A DNA stretch of 64,000 nt from Mycolicibacterium llatzerense (GTDB lineage: Bacteria; Actinomycetota; Actinomycetes; Mycobacteriales; Mycobacteriaceae). The notes beneath the pieces are model-generated. The model did not search any database. It was not told the origin of the DNA and saw only the letters and a list, made by a program, of their open reading frames with translations. Positions 26,690-37,396 of the stretch are shown here, piece by piece. The DNA is taken from assembly GCF_000878195.1 (NCBI RefSeq), contig NZ_JXST01000012.1, forward strand, positions 1-64,000. Reading direction: 5' to 3'. Positions within the stretch are counted from its first letter, which is position 1; each line of letters begins with the position of its first letter. The position numbers were made by a program, and so were the translations under genes.

Positions 26690-27814
26690 TTACCAGTCGG
26701 ACTCGTCGAAGGTGACGACGCCACGAATGTTGTTGCCGTCCAGCATGTCCTGGTAGCCCTGGTTGATGTCCTCGAGCTTGTAGGTCCGCGTGATCATGTC
26801 GTCGATGTTCAGCAGACCGGACTTGTACAGCGCGGCCAGGCGCGGGGTCTCGATGTGCGAGCTGCCGCCACCGAAGATGTTGCCCTTCAACGTCTTCTGC
26901 AACATGGTGAACAGGAAGAGGTTCATCTTGACGTCGGCGTCCATCATCGAGCCCATGCCGGTCACGACGCAGGTGCCGGTCTTGGCCGTCAGGATCATGG
27001 CCTCTTCGATGTACTCGCCCTTCATCTCGCCGACGGCGATGATCACCTTGTCGGCCATCAGGCCCCAGGTCAGGTCGATCATCGGCGCGATGGCCTCGGC
27101 CATCGACGGGTAGACGTGCGTGGCACCGAACTTCAGCGCTTGCTCGCGCTTCCACGGGTTGGGGTCGATGGCGATGACGTGCTTGGCGCCGGAGATCACC
27201 GCGCCTTGCAGCGCGCTCATGCCGATGCCGCCGACACCGACGATGGCGACCGACTCACCGGGCTGAACCTGCGCCACGTTGGTGGCCGAACCGAAGCCGG
27301 TCGGCACCGCGCAGCCCATGATGGCCGCGGACTCGAACGGGATGTCCTTGTCGATCTTGACGACCGAGTCCTTGTGGACGGTCATGTACGGCGCGAAGGT
27401 GCCCAGCAGGTTCATGGCCGCGACCTCTTTGCCGCGGGCGTGAATGCGGTTGGTGCCGTCGGCGATCGACTTGCCACCCAGCAGGACGGCACCGCGGTCG
27501 CACAGCGAACGGAAGCCCTTCATACACGGCGGGCAGGAGCCACAGGCTGGGATGAACGCGAGGATGACGTGGTCGCCCTCTTCGATACCGGTGACGTTCT
27601 TGCCGACCTTGGTGACGACGCCCGCGCCTTCGTGCCCGCCGAGGCAGGGCAGCGGCATCGGGGTGGCGCCGGTGGTCAGGTGGTAGTCCGAGTGGCACAT
27701 GCCAGCGGCATGCATCCGGATCTGTACTTCGTCGGCGACGGGGTCACCGAGGTCGATCTCCTCGACCTGGAACGGGGAGTTCACTTCCCACAGCAGAGCA
27801 CCTTTGGTCTTCAT
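26690..27814 (-). CDS. Zinc-dependent NDMA-type alcohol dehydrogenase
   Basis: A medium-chain dehydrogenase of 374 residues. The catalytic zinc residues are in CHSDYHL and GGHEGAGVV (about residues 39 and 61), the structural zinc cysteines in CGSCPPCMKGFRSLC (about 90-104), and the NAD-binding motif in GVGGIGMSALQGA. The sequence resembles the actinobacterial NDMA-dependent alcohol dehydrogenase group, which carries a tightly bound nicotinamide cofactor. ATG 27814 (MKTKGALLWE) is preferred to the longer ATG 27832. A palindromic GAACACGTTC-like site lies about 25 bp upstream. Substrate is unknown, possibly an alcohol from lipid or sterol breakdown. Confidence 0.87.
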   Translation of the reverse strand: MKTKGALLWEVNSPFQVEEIDLGDPVADEVQIRMHAAGMCHSDYHLTTGATPMPLPCLGGHEGAGVVTKVGKNVTGIEEGDHVILAFIPACGSCPPCMKGFRSLCDRGAVLLGGKSIADGTNRIHARGKEVAAMNLLGTFAPYMTVHKDSVVKIDKDIPFESAAIMGCAVPTGFGSATNVAQVQPGESVAIVGVGGIGMSALQGAVISGAKHVIAIDPNPWKREQALKFGATHVYPSMAEAIAPMIDLTWGLMADKVIIAVGEMKGEYIEEAMILTAKTGTCVVTGMGSMMDADVKMNLFLFTMLQKTLKGNIFGGGSSHIETPRLAALYKSGLLNIDDMITRTYKLEDINQGYQDMLDGNNIRGVVTFDESDW

Positions 27815-27837
27815 GACGAAGATCATAGCCACAAATC

Positions 27838-27851
27838 GAGAACACGTTCCA
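27838..27851. promoter_or_regulatory. KstR-like operator candidate upstream of the alcohol dehydrogenase
   Basis: GAGAACACGTTCCA matches 13 of 14 constrained or free positions of the KstR pattern TnnAACnnGTTnnA, failing only at the first T. It lies 24-37 bp upstream of ATG 27814 on the minus strand. If real, the enzyme would belong to the sterol regulon. A single chance match cannot be excluded. Confidence 0.3.
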
Positions 27852-27995
27852 GAAAGATGCTATGGCAGGCGCTCTACCAGCGCATATATGGCATCAGAAC
27901 ATGTCGTGCCAGTGGGCTGAAAACTAGCAGCAGTAGTGCGCAGGCCCTGTAGATAGGCGTGCGGAAACCACGACGGGCGCGCACTCAGGCGGCCG

Positions 27996-29930
<1,935 letters not shown>

Positions 29931-29943
29931 CCGGAGTGTGCCC

Positions 29944-30975
29944 GTGAAATGGGTTTTCCGCCTGTTGATTTGGCTGACGGTGCTGGCGGTCGCCGCGTGT
30001 GGCTCGACCACCCCGGGAACCGACTGGGTCGATGAGGACGTCAGCTTCGTCGCCGATGGGCTGACCATCCACGGCAGCTACCGCCATGTCCCCGGCGCCG
30101 CCGCGGCCCCGTCGGTGTTGCTGATCTCCGAGAGTGGCCAGACCGACCGCAACGGAGACAACGCCGTCGCCGGCAAGGTCGGCAACATGCGGCAGCTCGC
30201 CGAGTACCTGTCCGGCAAGAACGTCGACAGCCTGCGCTACGACAAGGTCGGCACCGGCAAGACCGGCGTGGGCCCGCACGCGCAGAACCTGCGGGACGTG
30301 GGCAGCGCCGTCTACACCGCCGGAGCGAAGGCGGCCGTGCGGTTCCTGTCCACGCAAAAGGGCACCGACACGTCACGAATCTCGGTGTACGGCTTGGGTG
30401 AAGGCACCGTGCATGCGCTGGCGCTGGCCACCGACACCAGCGAGGGTGCTCCCAAGGTTCATTCCCTCGCGCTGCTGCAGCCGCTGGCCGGCCGGTATCT
30501 GGACGTCATCACCAATCGGGTGCGCTCCTCGGTCGACGCCGACGTGAAGGCCGGGGCCAAGACCCGGCAGCAAGCTGACCAGGTGATGGCGGACTGGGCG
30601 GTGGCGGTCGCGACGACGCGGGCCACGGGCACCCCGCCGGCCAAGCTGCCCGAGGGTCTGAGCGCGATCCTCAATGCCGCCAACGCCAAGGCGGTGCTGG
30701 AGGCGGACGCCATCGACCCGCTGGCGCTGGCCGCGAAGGTCCCGAACGGCACCCCAGTGCTGCTGACCTGTTCCGACTCCGACGTGCAGGCATTCTGTGA
30801 AGCGGAGCAGCCGCTGATCGCCGCGTTGGCGCACACTGCGCTGACCGTGGTTCCGCTGAAGGGCGTCAGCCACGTCCTGCGCGACGATCCCAGCGACAAC
30901 GTCGCCAACTACGCCAACAAGGCGCCCCTGTCTCCGCAGCTGGTCAGCGCGCTGGACGGATTTGTCGGCCGGTAG
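29944..30975 (+). CDS. Lipoprotein with alpha/beta-hydrolase fold, nucleophile Ser replaced by Gly
   Basis: A 343-residue lipoprotein with signal peptide and lipobox VAAC (Cys19). The fold markers of secreted alpha/beta hydrolases are present: ISESGQTDRNGDN for the oxyanion segment, LRYDKVGTGKTG for the strand-4 loop, and VSHVL near the C-terminus for the His loop. The nucleophile elbow, normally GxSxG, reads YGLGEGT, with Gly at about position 152 in place of Ser, so it may be a binding protein rather than an enzyme. GTG 29944 has GGAG 7 nt upstream; GTG 29938 is too close to it. Probably transcribed with the lipase. Confidence 0.75.
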   Translation: MKWVFRLLIWLTVLAVAACGSTTPGTDWVDEDVSFVADGLTIHGSYRHVPGAAAAPSVLLISESGQTDRNGDNAVAGKVGNMRQLAEYLSGKNVDSLRYDKVGTGKTGVGPHAQNLRDVGSAVYTAGAKAAVRFLSTQKGTDTSRISVYGLGEGTVHALALATDTSEGAPKVHSLALLQPLAGRYLDVITNRVRSSVDADVKAGAKTRQQADQVMADWAVAVATTRATGTPPAKLPEGLSAILNAANAKAVLEADAIDPLALAAKVPNGTPVLLTCSDSDVQAFCEAEQPLIAALAHTALTVVPLKGVSHVLRDDPSDNVANYANKAPLSPQLVSALDGFVGR

Positions 30976-31051
30976 TCGTACACTGCCGCCATGGGGGATG
31001 AAACAAGCACTATGTATCTGAAAGGTCTTGTTGGACAAGGTAGTTGGTACG

Positions 31052-31801
31052 ATGAGTGACGACAAGATGTTGGCCCGGATCGCGGCGCTGCTGCGGCAGG
31101 CCGAGAACACCGACAACGAGCACGAAGCCGAGGCATTCATGGCAGCCGCGCAGCGGCTGGCCACCACCACATCGATCGACCTCGCTGTGGCGCGGTCGCA
31201 TGCGGCGACCCGGACTGCGGCGCAGGAGCCGGTGCAGCGCACCGTCACCATCGGGGAGGCCGGCACCCGGGGGCTGCGGACGTTCGTGCAGTTGTTCGTG
31301 TTGATCGCCCGGGCCAACGACGTGAAATGCGACATCGCGTCCAATTCGACGTTCGTCTACGCCTACGGGTTCGCCGAGGACATCGACGCCACGCACGCCT
31401 TGTACGCGAGTGTGGTGGTGCAGATGGTCAAGTCGTCGGACGCGTATCTCGCGACCGGTGCGCACCGGCCGACGCCGACCATCACCGCCCGGCTCAATTT
31501 CCAGTTGGCGTTCGGTGCGCGGGTCGGGCAACGGCTGGTCGACGCGCGGGACGAGGCCCGGCAAGCGGCGACGGTCGAGCGCGCGGATCGGCCGGGGACC
31601 GCGGTTGCGTTGCGCAACAAGGACCTTGAGCTGGTCTCGTTCTACAAGAAGACCTCGCAGGCGCGCGGTAGCTGGCGGGCGACGAGCGCGTCTGCCGGCT
31701 ACTCATCGGCGGCGCGACAGGCCGGGGACCGCGCCGGGCGCCGGGCGCGGTTGGGGCCGAGCCCCGAGTTTTCCGGTGCGCGTACTGCCCTGGAGAGGTG
31801 A
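31052..31801 (+). CDS. DUF2786 family protein (Rv0184-like)
   Basis: A 249-residue soluble protein starting MSDDKMLARIAALLRQAENTD, the DUF2786 pattern, followed by a conserved region with DIDATHALYASVVVQM and RLNFQLAFGARVGQRL and a basic Arg/Ala-rich tail. Length and position before the metallohydrolase-like gene match Rv0184. No catalytic motif is obvious and the function is unknown. ATG 31067 is an alternative start because a TACGAT box overlaps ATG 31052. Confidence 0.85.
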   Translation: MSDDKMLARIAALLRQAENTDNEHEAEAFMAAAQRLATTTSIDLAVARSHAATRTAAQEPVQRTVTIGEAGTRGLRTFVQLFVLIARANDVKCDIASNSTFVYAYGFAEDIDATHALYASVVVQMVKSSDAYLATGAHRPTPTITARLNFQLAFGARVGQRLVDARDEARQAATVERADRPGTAVALRNKDLELVSFYKKTSQARGSWRATSASAGYSSAARQAGDRAGRRARLGPSPEFSGARTALER

Positions 31802-31813
31802 CCCGGTGGAGCG

Positions 31814-32305
31814 ATGAGCCGGGACGCCCAACGGTCCGCGGTGTATGCCGCTGAGCAGTTCGTGCGCACGTTGTTCGATCGCGCGTCCGAGCGTGGCAAC
31901 CGGGCGGTCGAGTTCTTCGGAGCTCAGCTGACGTTGCCGCCCGAGGCCCGCTTCGGATCCGTCGACGCGGTGCGGCGCTACGTCGACCAGGTGCTGACCA
32001 TGCCGGCAGTGGCGGCGCAGTGGCCCGACGCCGGTGCGGTGGCCGTGCGGGCCCGTCGGGGCGTGACGGCCGCGCACTACGAAGCCGGTGACGGCGGCGC
32101 GGTCATCGCGGTACCTGAACGCCAAACAACCTGGGCACTAAGAGAATTGGTGGTGCTGCACGAGGTGGCGCACCACCTCTCTGCCGCGGTGCCGCCACAC
32201 GGGCCGGCGTTCACCGCGACGTTCTGCGACCTGGCCGACGTGGTCATGGGTCCCGAGGTCGGGCACGTGCTGCGGGTGGTCTACGCCAAAGAGGGCGTGC
32301 GCTAA
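31814..32305 (+). CDS. Putative metallohydrolase (TIGR04338 family, Rv0185-like)
   Basis: A 163-residue protein with the zinc-binding motif LHEVAHHL (about residue 114) and a following Pro/His segment PPHGPAFTATF that probably supplies the third ligand. There is no signal peptide, so it acts in the cytoplasm. It follows the DUF2786 gene by 12 bp and is likely co-transcribed. The natural substrate is unknown. Confidence 0.85.
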   Translation: MSRDAQRSAVYAAEQFVRTLFDRASERGNRAVEFFGAQLTLPPEARFGSVDAVRRYVDQVLTMPAVAAQWPDAGAVAVRARRGVTAAHYEAGDGGAVIAVPERQTTWALRELVVLHEVAHHLSAAVPPHGPAFTATFCDLADVVMGPEVGHVLRVVYAKEGVR

Positions 32306-32311
32306 CCTTTT

Positions 32312-32378
32312 CCCGCGAGCGTGCGTGTCTGTCCGACAACGCGCCGTGTTCGGCGTGTATTTCGCGCACGCTCGCGGG
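32312..32378. repeat. 67-bp palindromic element, family B, between convergent genes
   Basis: The outer 14-bp arms CCCGCGAGCGTGCG and CGCACGCTCGCGGG pair perfectly; the interior holds a second weaker hairpin. It lies 6 bp after the metallohydrolase stop and 17 bp before the DUF4331 stop on the other strand, a terminator position. A second copy of the same length in inverse orientation is at 45133-45199. Confidence 0.78.
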
Positions 32379-32395
32379 CATCGAACGACCGAAAA

Positions 32396-33406
32396 TCAGT
32401 GCGGCGGGCCGAGATACGGGAAGACGTCCAGCACGTCGGTGTGTGGACTCAGGCCCGACGGCGGGCACTCGCCCTTGGTGAGTGACGCCAGGCGGTAGTC
32501 GATCACATCGTCGGTGAACACCCGCCCGTTCGGATACCTGGCCGGTTCGGCGGGGTTGAACGTCAGCATGTCGGGCAGGATGCCCTCGGCGTCGACAGCG
32601 GCGACGGCCTCCTCGTCCGAGTAACCACCGGTGTGTCCGAGGAGGTGGACGAACATGGGCAGCCAGCGGTCGCGGTCATGGATCGGCAAGCTGGCGTTGT
32701 ACTCCTCCTTGGTGTCGTCGGTGTTGAAGAAGCTGCTGACCGACGGATGCCCGGCGCGGTCCACATGGAGCAGCTCGCCGTCCCGGCGCACGCTGCAGCG
32801 GCCCCAGATCCGGATGTCCGGTGCGGCCCCCAGTCGCGCAGTCGGCAGTTCCAGGACCATCGAGCACACGTTGGCCTGCGTGTTGGAATCCACACCGGTC
32901 CAAGGAAACTCGCCGCTGAGATGGAGTGCGGTGAAATTGCGGCCACCCCTGATGTCGAACAGGTTCTTGATGCCGTCGAAGTCGAAGAAGAAGGCATCGC
33001 TGCGCGCGCCGGCGAAGAACTGATATCCGTCCGACTCGGCGATCACGGGCTCTTTGCCGAATGAGACCTCGACGCCCTCGAAGATCTTGTCGCCCACCGC
33101 TTCCGGTGACTCGGCGTCCGCGCCGGTCGCGAGATATACGTCGACCGTCTGGCGGCCGGAGATGGGCTCGGAAAACACATAGCTGAAGGCGATGTCGTTG
33201 CAGAGGTCGCCGTCGTTGTCGATGGCCAGCCGATAGATGGCATCCGGGTGCAGGGCATCCGCGTTGGGGTTCGCGTTGAGGATCAGCACCGTGCGGGCCG
33301 GGTCGGCCGGGGATTGGAAGGCGTACAGATCGCAGAGGTCCAGGCGCTGGTCGCCCAGCGGCGGGCCCAAGCTGAGCCCGGTGAAGTGATTCGACATAGG
33401 CGTCAT
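32396..33406 (-). CDS. DUF4331 family protein
   Basis: A 336-residue protein with the DUF4331 pattern: a start region DLCDLYAFQSPADPARTVLI, the middle block FFAGARSDAFFFDFDG, and a C-terminal segment DMLTFNPAEPARYPNGR-FTDDVIDYRL. No signal peptide is apparent. ATG 33406 and ATG 33397 are both possible; no ribosome site helps. The family has no agreed function. It is monocistronic and divergent from the methyltransferase gene. Confidence 0.8.
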   Translation of the reverse strand: MTPMSNHFTGLSLGPPLGDQRLDLCDLYAFQSPADPARTVLILNANPNADALHPDAIYRLAIDNDGDLCNDIAFSYVFSEPISGRQTVDVYLATGADAESPEAVGDKIFEGVEVSFGKEPVIAESDGYQFFAGARSDAFFFDFDGIKNLFDIRGGRNFTALHLSGEFPWTGVDSNTQANVCSMVLELPTARLGAAPDIRIWGRCSVRRDGELLHVDRAGHPSVSSFFNTDDTKEEYNASLPIHDRDRWLPMFVHLLGHTGGYSDEEAVAAVDAEGILPDMLTFNPAEPARYPNGRVFTDDVIDYRLASLTKGECPPSGLSPHTDVLDVFPYLGPPH

Positions 33407-33469
33407 TTAAGTCGTCGGGGGTCTGCCGCGAGCCCGAATCGGCCGATCACCGACGGGTTCCGCCCACGC

Positions 33470-33475
33470 TAGCCT
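33470..33475 (+). promoter_or_regulatory. -10 box of a probable leaderless O-methyltransferase transcript
   Basis: TAGCCT fits TANNNT and ends 6 nt before GTG 33482 with no ribosome site. Confidence 0.5.
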
Positions 33476-33481
33476 GGCTTT

Positions 33482-34147
33482 GTGACGGAACCAGATCCGA
33501 AGACTGTTGACGAGATGTTCAACCAGGTGCTGCGCACCGAGGACGAGGCGCTGGCTGCAGCCCGCCAATCTGCGGTGACGGCCGGGATGCCGGCGATCGA
33601 AGTGTCCGCGCAGCACGGAAAGTTGTTGTCGCTGTTGGCGACGATCAGCGGAGCCACCAGGGTGCTGGAAATCGGCACGTTGGCCGGCTACAGCACCATC
33701 AACCTGGCGCGCGGCGTCGGCGCGGCAGGCCGCGTGACGACGCTGGAATATGACGCTCGGCATGCCGACATTGCCCGGGCCAACTTCGAGGCTGCCGGCA
33801 TCGCCGATCAGGTCGAGGTGCTGGTCGGCGCGGCCCTGGACACCTTGCCGCAACTGGCGGAGCGCGGCGAGCAGTACGACTTCTTCTTCATCGACGCCGA
33901 CAAGGAGAACAACAGCGCCTATGTGGAATGGGCGGTGCGGCTGGCGGTTCCGGGCGCGGTGATCGTCGTCGACAACGTGACCAGGATGGGCCGGGTGCTG
34001 GAACCAGCTGCTGATGACCTGCAGGCCCGCGGAGTGCGCGACATGCTGGAGCTCGTGGGCAACCACCCGCGGCTGCAGGCCGCCGCTATCCAGACCGTCG
34101 GCACCAAGGGCTGGGACGGTTTCGCCGTGGCCCGGGTGGGAGAGTAG
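33482..34147 (+). CDS. SAM-dependent O-methyltransferase (Rv0187-like, COMT type)
   Basis: A 221-residue class I methyltransferase of the cation-dependent catechol/caffeoyl-CoA type. The SAM motif is VLEIGTLAGYSTINLA, the acidic ribose-binding strand TTLEYDARH, and the metal-binding region FFIDADKENN and VIVVDNVTRMGRV with conserved Asp and Asn residues. It ends with a tandem TAGTG junction to the next gene, so the two are coupled. Confidence 0.9.
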   Translation: MTEPDPKTVDEMFNQVLRTEDEALAAARQSAVTAGMPAIEVSAQHGKLLSLLATISGATRVLEIGTLAGYSTINLARGVGAAGRVTTLEYDARHADIARANFEAAGIADQVEVLVGAALDTLPQLAERGEQYDFFFIDADKENNSAYVEWAVRLAVPGAVIVVDNVTRMGRVLEPAADDLQARGVRDMLELVGNHPRLQAAAIQTVGTKGWDGFAVARVGE

Positions 34148-34554
34148 TGGTCGGGGCTGGGCTGAGAACGTCGGTGGCGGGATTGCTGCTGGCCGTCGGT
34201 GTCGCGCCGACGGCATCGGCCGATCCGAGGCCGCTACCGGAAGCGCCCGTGTCGCGCGGAACGACGTTCGTCGACGATCCGGCGATCCTGGACGCGCACC
34301 CGCTGACGGCCGAGTCCTGGAGCCGGCTGGACCCGGAACCCGCGTTGGCGCTGAACATCTCGGTCGGATCGCCCGACTGCTACGGGGTGCACGCCGCCGT
34401 GCAGGAAACGGACCAGTCCGTGGTGGTCACGCTGACGGCCGGCCGCCGGTCTGACCGCGAGCGCATGGTCTGCACCATGATGATCATGCCCGGCAAGATC
34501 ATTGTGCCGCTGAGCAATCCGGTCGGGGAGCGGACAGTGCTGGTTGCCGAATAG
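34147..34554 (+). CDS. Small exported protein of unknown function
   Basis: A 135-residue product whose GTG start overlaps the methyltransferase stop by one base. It has a signal peptide (TSVAGLLLAVGVAPTASA) with cleavage before DPRPLPEA. The mature part carries two cysteines (SPDCYGVH and MVCTMM) and a beta-rich composition ending LSNPVGERTVLVAE. I do not recognise the family. Coupling suggests expression with the methyltransferase rather than a shared function. Confidence 0.72.
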   Translation: MVGAGLRTSVAGLLLAVGVAPTASADPRPLPEAPVSRGTTFVDDPAILDAHPLTAESWSRLDPEPALALNISVGSPDCYGVHAAVQETDQSVVVTLTAGRRSDRERMVCTMMIMPGKIIVPLSNPVGERTVLVAE

Positions 34555-34695
34555 GGCCGTCGCATGCCGCGATCGGGCCGGCACATCTCTGCCATGCTGC
34601 GGCCGCTCTCGATGCGCCAAATCCGCGTAACCTGGGCAGTGATGGATGGGTGCGGCGAGGCCGAACCCCTTGCCGCGTAACGGAAGGGGTATGAA

Positions 34696-35133
34696 ATGAC
34701 TACGGTCCATTCATCGATCGATCAACACCCCGACATCCTGGCGCTGCGGGCCCGCTATGACCGCGTCGCCGAATCGATGGCGGCGCAGGCGACCTTCGGG
34801 CTGACCCTGCTCACCGCGGTCTACGTCGCGATGTCGCCGCAGATCGTCGGCTATCAGGCCTCCGCCAAGCTGACAGTCAACGCGCTGATCGTGGGCGGCA
34901 CCATCGGGTTCCTGGCCATGTGCTTCGGCTGCGCGCTGGACCGGACCCACGGGATGACCTGGACACTGCCGGTTCTCGGTGTGTGGCTGGTGATTTCACC
35001 ATGGATCTATGGCGGCGGACCCACTGCCGGCGTCATGTGGTCGCACGTGATCAGCGGTGTGTTGGTCGCGGTGCTGGGCATGTACGCGATGTACTTCGGG
35101 ATGCGCGTGCGCAACTCGGACCGGCACGGGTGA
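34696..35133 (+). CDS. SPW-repeat family membrane protein (Rv0188-like)
   Basis: A 145-residue protein with four predicted membrane helices. It carries the motif SPWIYGGG and an earlier degenerate MSPQIVGY, the signature of the SPW repeat family. GGAAGGGG lies 6 nt before ATG 34696, giving a well-supported start. Function is unknown; the position between the methyltransferase and later genes matches Rv0188. Confidence 0.85.
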   Translation: MTTVHSSIDQHPDILALRARYDRVAESMAAQATFGLTLLTAVYVAMSPQIVGYQASAKLTVNALIVGGTIGFLAMCFGCALDRTHGMTWTLPVLGVWLVISPWIYGGGPTAGVMWSHVISGVLVAVLGMYAMYFGMRVRNSDRHG

Positions 35134-35166
35134 TCGCTACCTGGCGTAGGTAGGTCCCCCGGCAGA

Positions 35167-35207
35167 CTGCCCACCAGCCGAGCCTCAGCAGCTCGGCCGG
35201 CGGGCAG
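35167..35207 (+). terminator. Hairpin after the SPW gene
   Basis: CTGCCC and GGGCAG enclose an inner 7-bp stem GCCGAGC/GCTCGGC with a 7-nt loop. It is 34 bp after the stop codon and has no T-run. Confidence 0.4.
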
Positions 35208-35310
35208 GTCTGTGCTCGGGCGGAGGGTCCCGCATTGCCAAACTGACGCAGCGGCCAATTCCTGGTGCTACGTTTCGGTGAGGGTGGGTATCGAGGCGTG
35301 AGGAATCGCG

Positions 35311-36651
35311 GTGACAGCTTTGGCCGAGGTCCGACATTTCCGCCGCACCGATGCGGGCTATGACGAGGCCCGCCGCGCGACGGTGTGGAATGCGCGTGTG
35401 CCACAGCGCTTTCCGGACATCATCGTGCAAGCGTCCAGCAGTGCCGACGTGGTGGTGGCCGTCCGGTATGCCCGCGCGAACGGCCTGTCTGTCGGCATCC
35501 GTTCCGGTGGGCACAGTTGGGCGGCCAACCATCTACGCGACGGCGGCATGCTGCTCGACGTGAGCCGGCTCGATGTCTGCCGGGTCGATCGCGACGCGAT
35601 GATCGCCGTCGTGGGCCCGGGCAAGGGCGGCAGCGTGCTGGCGACCGAACTGGAACGGCAGGGTTTGTTCTTCCCGTCCGGGCACTGCCGGGGTGTCGCG
35701 CTCGGTGGCTACCTGCTGCAGGGTGGTTATGGGTGGAACAGCCGGGTGCTCGGGCCGGCGTGCGAAAGCGTGCTGGCGCTCGACGTGGTCACCGCCGACG
35801 GCGAGCACATCCGCTGCGACGCCGAGCATCACCCCGACTTATATTGGGCCGCACGGGGATCCGGCCCAGGGTTCTTCGGTGTGGTGACGGCATTTCACCT
35901 GCGGCTCTACCCGAAGCCGCCGGTGTGCGGCAGCAGCCTGTACATCTACCCCTTCGAGGCCGCCGACGAGATCTACGCATGGGCCCGCGCGATCAGCGCC
36001 GACGTCGACCGCCGGGTGGAGCTGCAGATCGTCGCCTCGCGGTCCATGCCGAGTTCGGGTCTGGATGCGCCCGGCATCGTGCTGGCCTCGCCGGTGTTCG
36101 CCGATACTGACGACGAAGCGAAAGATGCGGTGGCACTGCTGGATACGTGTCCGGCGCGGGCGCAGGCCCTGATGGCCGTGCCATACGCGCCGACGAACCT
36201 GCCCAGCTGGTACGAGGCGGTGATGAGTAACTACCTGAGTGACCACCGCTACGTCGCCGACAACATGTGGACGTCGGCCTCGGCGACCGAACTGCTGCCG
36301 GGTGTGCGGAACATCCTCGAGACCATGCCGCCGCACCCGTCGCATTTCCTCTGGCTGAACTGGGGGCCGTCGCCCGCCCGTCAGGACATGGCGTACAGCC
36401 TGGAAGACGAGGTCTATCTCGCGCTCTACTCCGGCTGGGCCGATCCCGCCGATGACGACAAGTACGGAGACTGGGCCCGGTCCAATATGGCGGCGATGTC
36501 CCACCTGGCCACCGGGATACAGCTGGCCGACGAGAACCTGGGGGCGCGTCCGGCCCGGTTCGCCACCGATGCGGCCATGGCGCGACTGGACGCTGTGCGC
36601 GCACAATATGACCCGGACGGTCGCTTCTACGCGTGGATGGGTCGGACATGA
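35311..36651 (+). CDS. FAD-dependent oxidase of the berberine-bridge-enzyme type
   Basis: A 446-residue flavoprotein with the FAD_binding_4 fold (about residues 35-205) and a C-terminal BBE segment (YDPDGRFYAWMG). Two residues that carry FAD by a double covalent bond in this family are present: His68 in SGGHSW and Cys126 in GHCRGVALGG. There is no signal peptide. GTG 35311 has AGGAA 6 nt upstream. Its stop overlaps the ATG of a DAPG-hydrolase-like gene, so the pair probably works on one aromatic or polyketide-like substrate. Confidence 0.87.
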   Translation: MTALAEVRHFRRTDAGYDEARRATVWNARVPQRFPDIIVQASSSADVVVAVRYARANGLSVGIRSGGHSWAANHLRDGGMLLDVSRLDVCRVDRDAMIAVVGPGKGGSVLATELERQGLFFPSGHCRGVALGGYLLQGGYGWNSRVLGPACESVLALDVVTADGEHIRCDAEHHPDLYWAARGSGPGFFGVVTAFHLRLYPKPPVCGSSLYIYPFEAADEIYAWARAISADVDRRVELQIVASRSMPSSGLDAPGIVLASPVFADTDDEAKDAVALLDTCPARAQALMAVPYAPTNLPSWYEAVMSNYLSDHRYVADNMWTSASATELLPGVRNILETMPPHPSHFLWLNWGPSPARQDMAYSLEDEVYLALYSGWADPADDDKYGDWARSNMAAMSHLATGIQLADENLGARPARFATDAAMARLDAVRAQYDPDGRFYAWMGRT

Positions 36652-37394
36652 GCTACCTGGGTTATCGCGACGACGACGCCGATACGGCATTCGGCAGGTT
36701 TTTCAACCCGGACATGGCGGCGCTGCCCCGCCATGTGGTGCAGGCGCTCGAGCATGGGCCGCAGGCCGGCCCGGTGCTGCCCGACTTCGATGAACCGCTG
36801 GCTGAGGACGGCTATCAGCAGACCGAGAACGGGTACGGCAGCCTGTCGGACGGCGGCTACACCGTTGCCGTGCGCACCGATATGCCGGGAGTGACGCCGC
36901 AGATGTGGGACTGGTGGTTCGGCTGGCACGGCTGCGATCCGCGCCGCTACAAACTCTGGCATCCCCGGGCGCATGTGTCGGCGCAATGGCGCGACGGTCG
37001 TGACGACCTCGCCTATGTCGGCCGGACGTCGCTGGTCGAGGAGTATCTCGGGTCGGCGCTCAGTTCGGTGGCAATCCAATTCGTCGACCCGGCGTCCCAA
37101 GGGCACGCGGGGCTGGCCATCGCGGCCCGGCTGGGTTCGGCCGACATCCCGGTCGACATCGGGTGGCTGGTGCATCAGGTGCGGCCGACGCCGGATGGTG
37201 CCGAGATGCGCTCCCGATTCTGGATGGGCGGCCAGCACGTCAGTTTCCGTGCTGGTAAGTCCCTGGCGGACCACGCTTTTCGGGTACTTGCTGCGCGTCA
37301 GCTGCCTCGCCCGCGGGATCTGCTCGTGCACTGCGCGCAGGAGATGAACCACCTCGCGGGCTTCCTGCCCGAGCTGCACGCGCAGTTCAGTTGA
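36648..37394 (+). CDS. DAPG hydrolase (PhlG)-like protein
   Basis: A 248-residue protein with the block MWDWWFGWHGCDPRRYKLWHP (read here from about residue 87) and the C-terminal metal motif VHCAQEMNHLAGFLP, matching the DAPG hydrolase fold, in which a zinc enzyme cleaves a carbon-carbon bond of diacetylphloroglucinol. His-x3-Glu in HCAQE would supply two ligands and the WHPRAH region a third. ATG 36648 overlaps the oxidase stop as ATGA. The actual substrate in mycobacteria is unknown. Confidence 0.75.
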   Translation: MSYLGYRDDDADTAFGRFFNPDMAALPRHVVQALEHGPQAGPVLPDFDEPLAEDGYQQTENGYGSLSDGGYTVAVRTDMPGVTPQMWDWWFGWHGCDPRRYKLWHPRAHVSAQWRDGRDDLAYVGRTSLVEEYLGSALSSVAIQFVDPASQGHAGLAIAARLGSADIPVDIGWLVHQVRPTPDGAEMRSRFWMGGQHVSFRAGKSLADHAFRVLAARQLPRPRDLLVHCAQEMNHLAGFLPELHAQFS

Positions 37395-37396
37395 TC

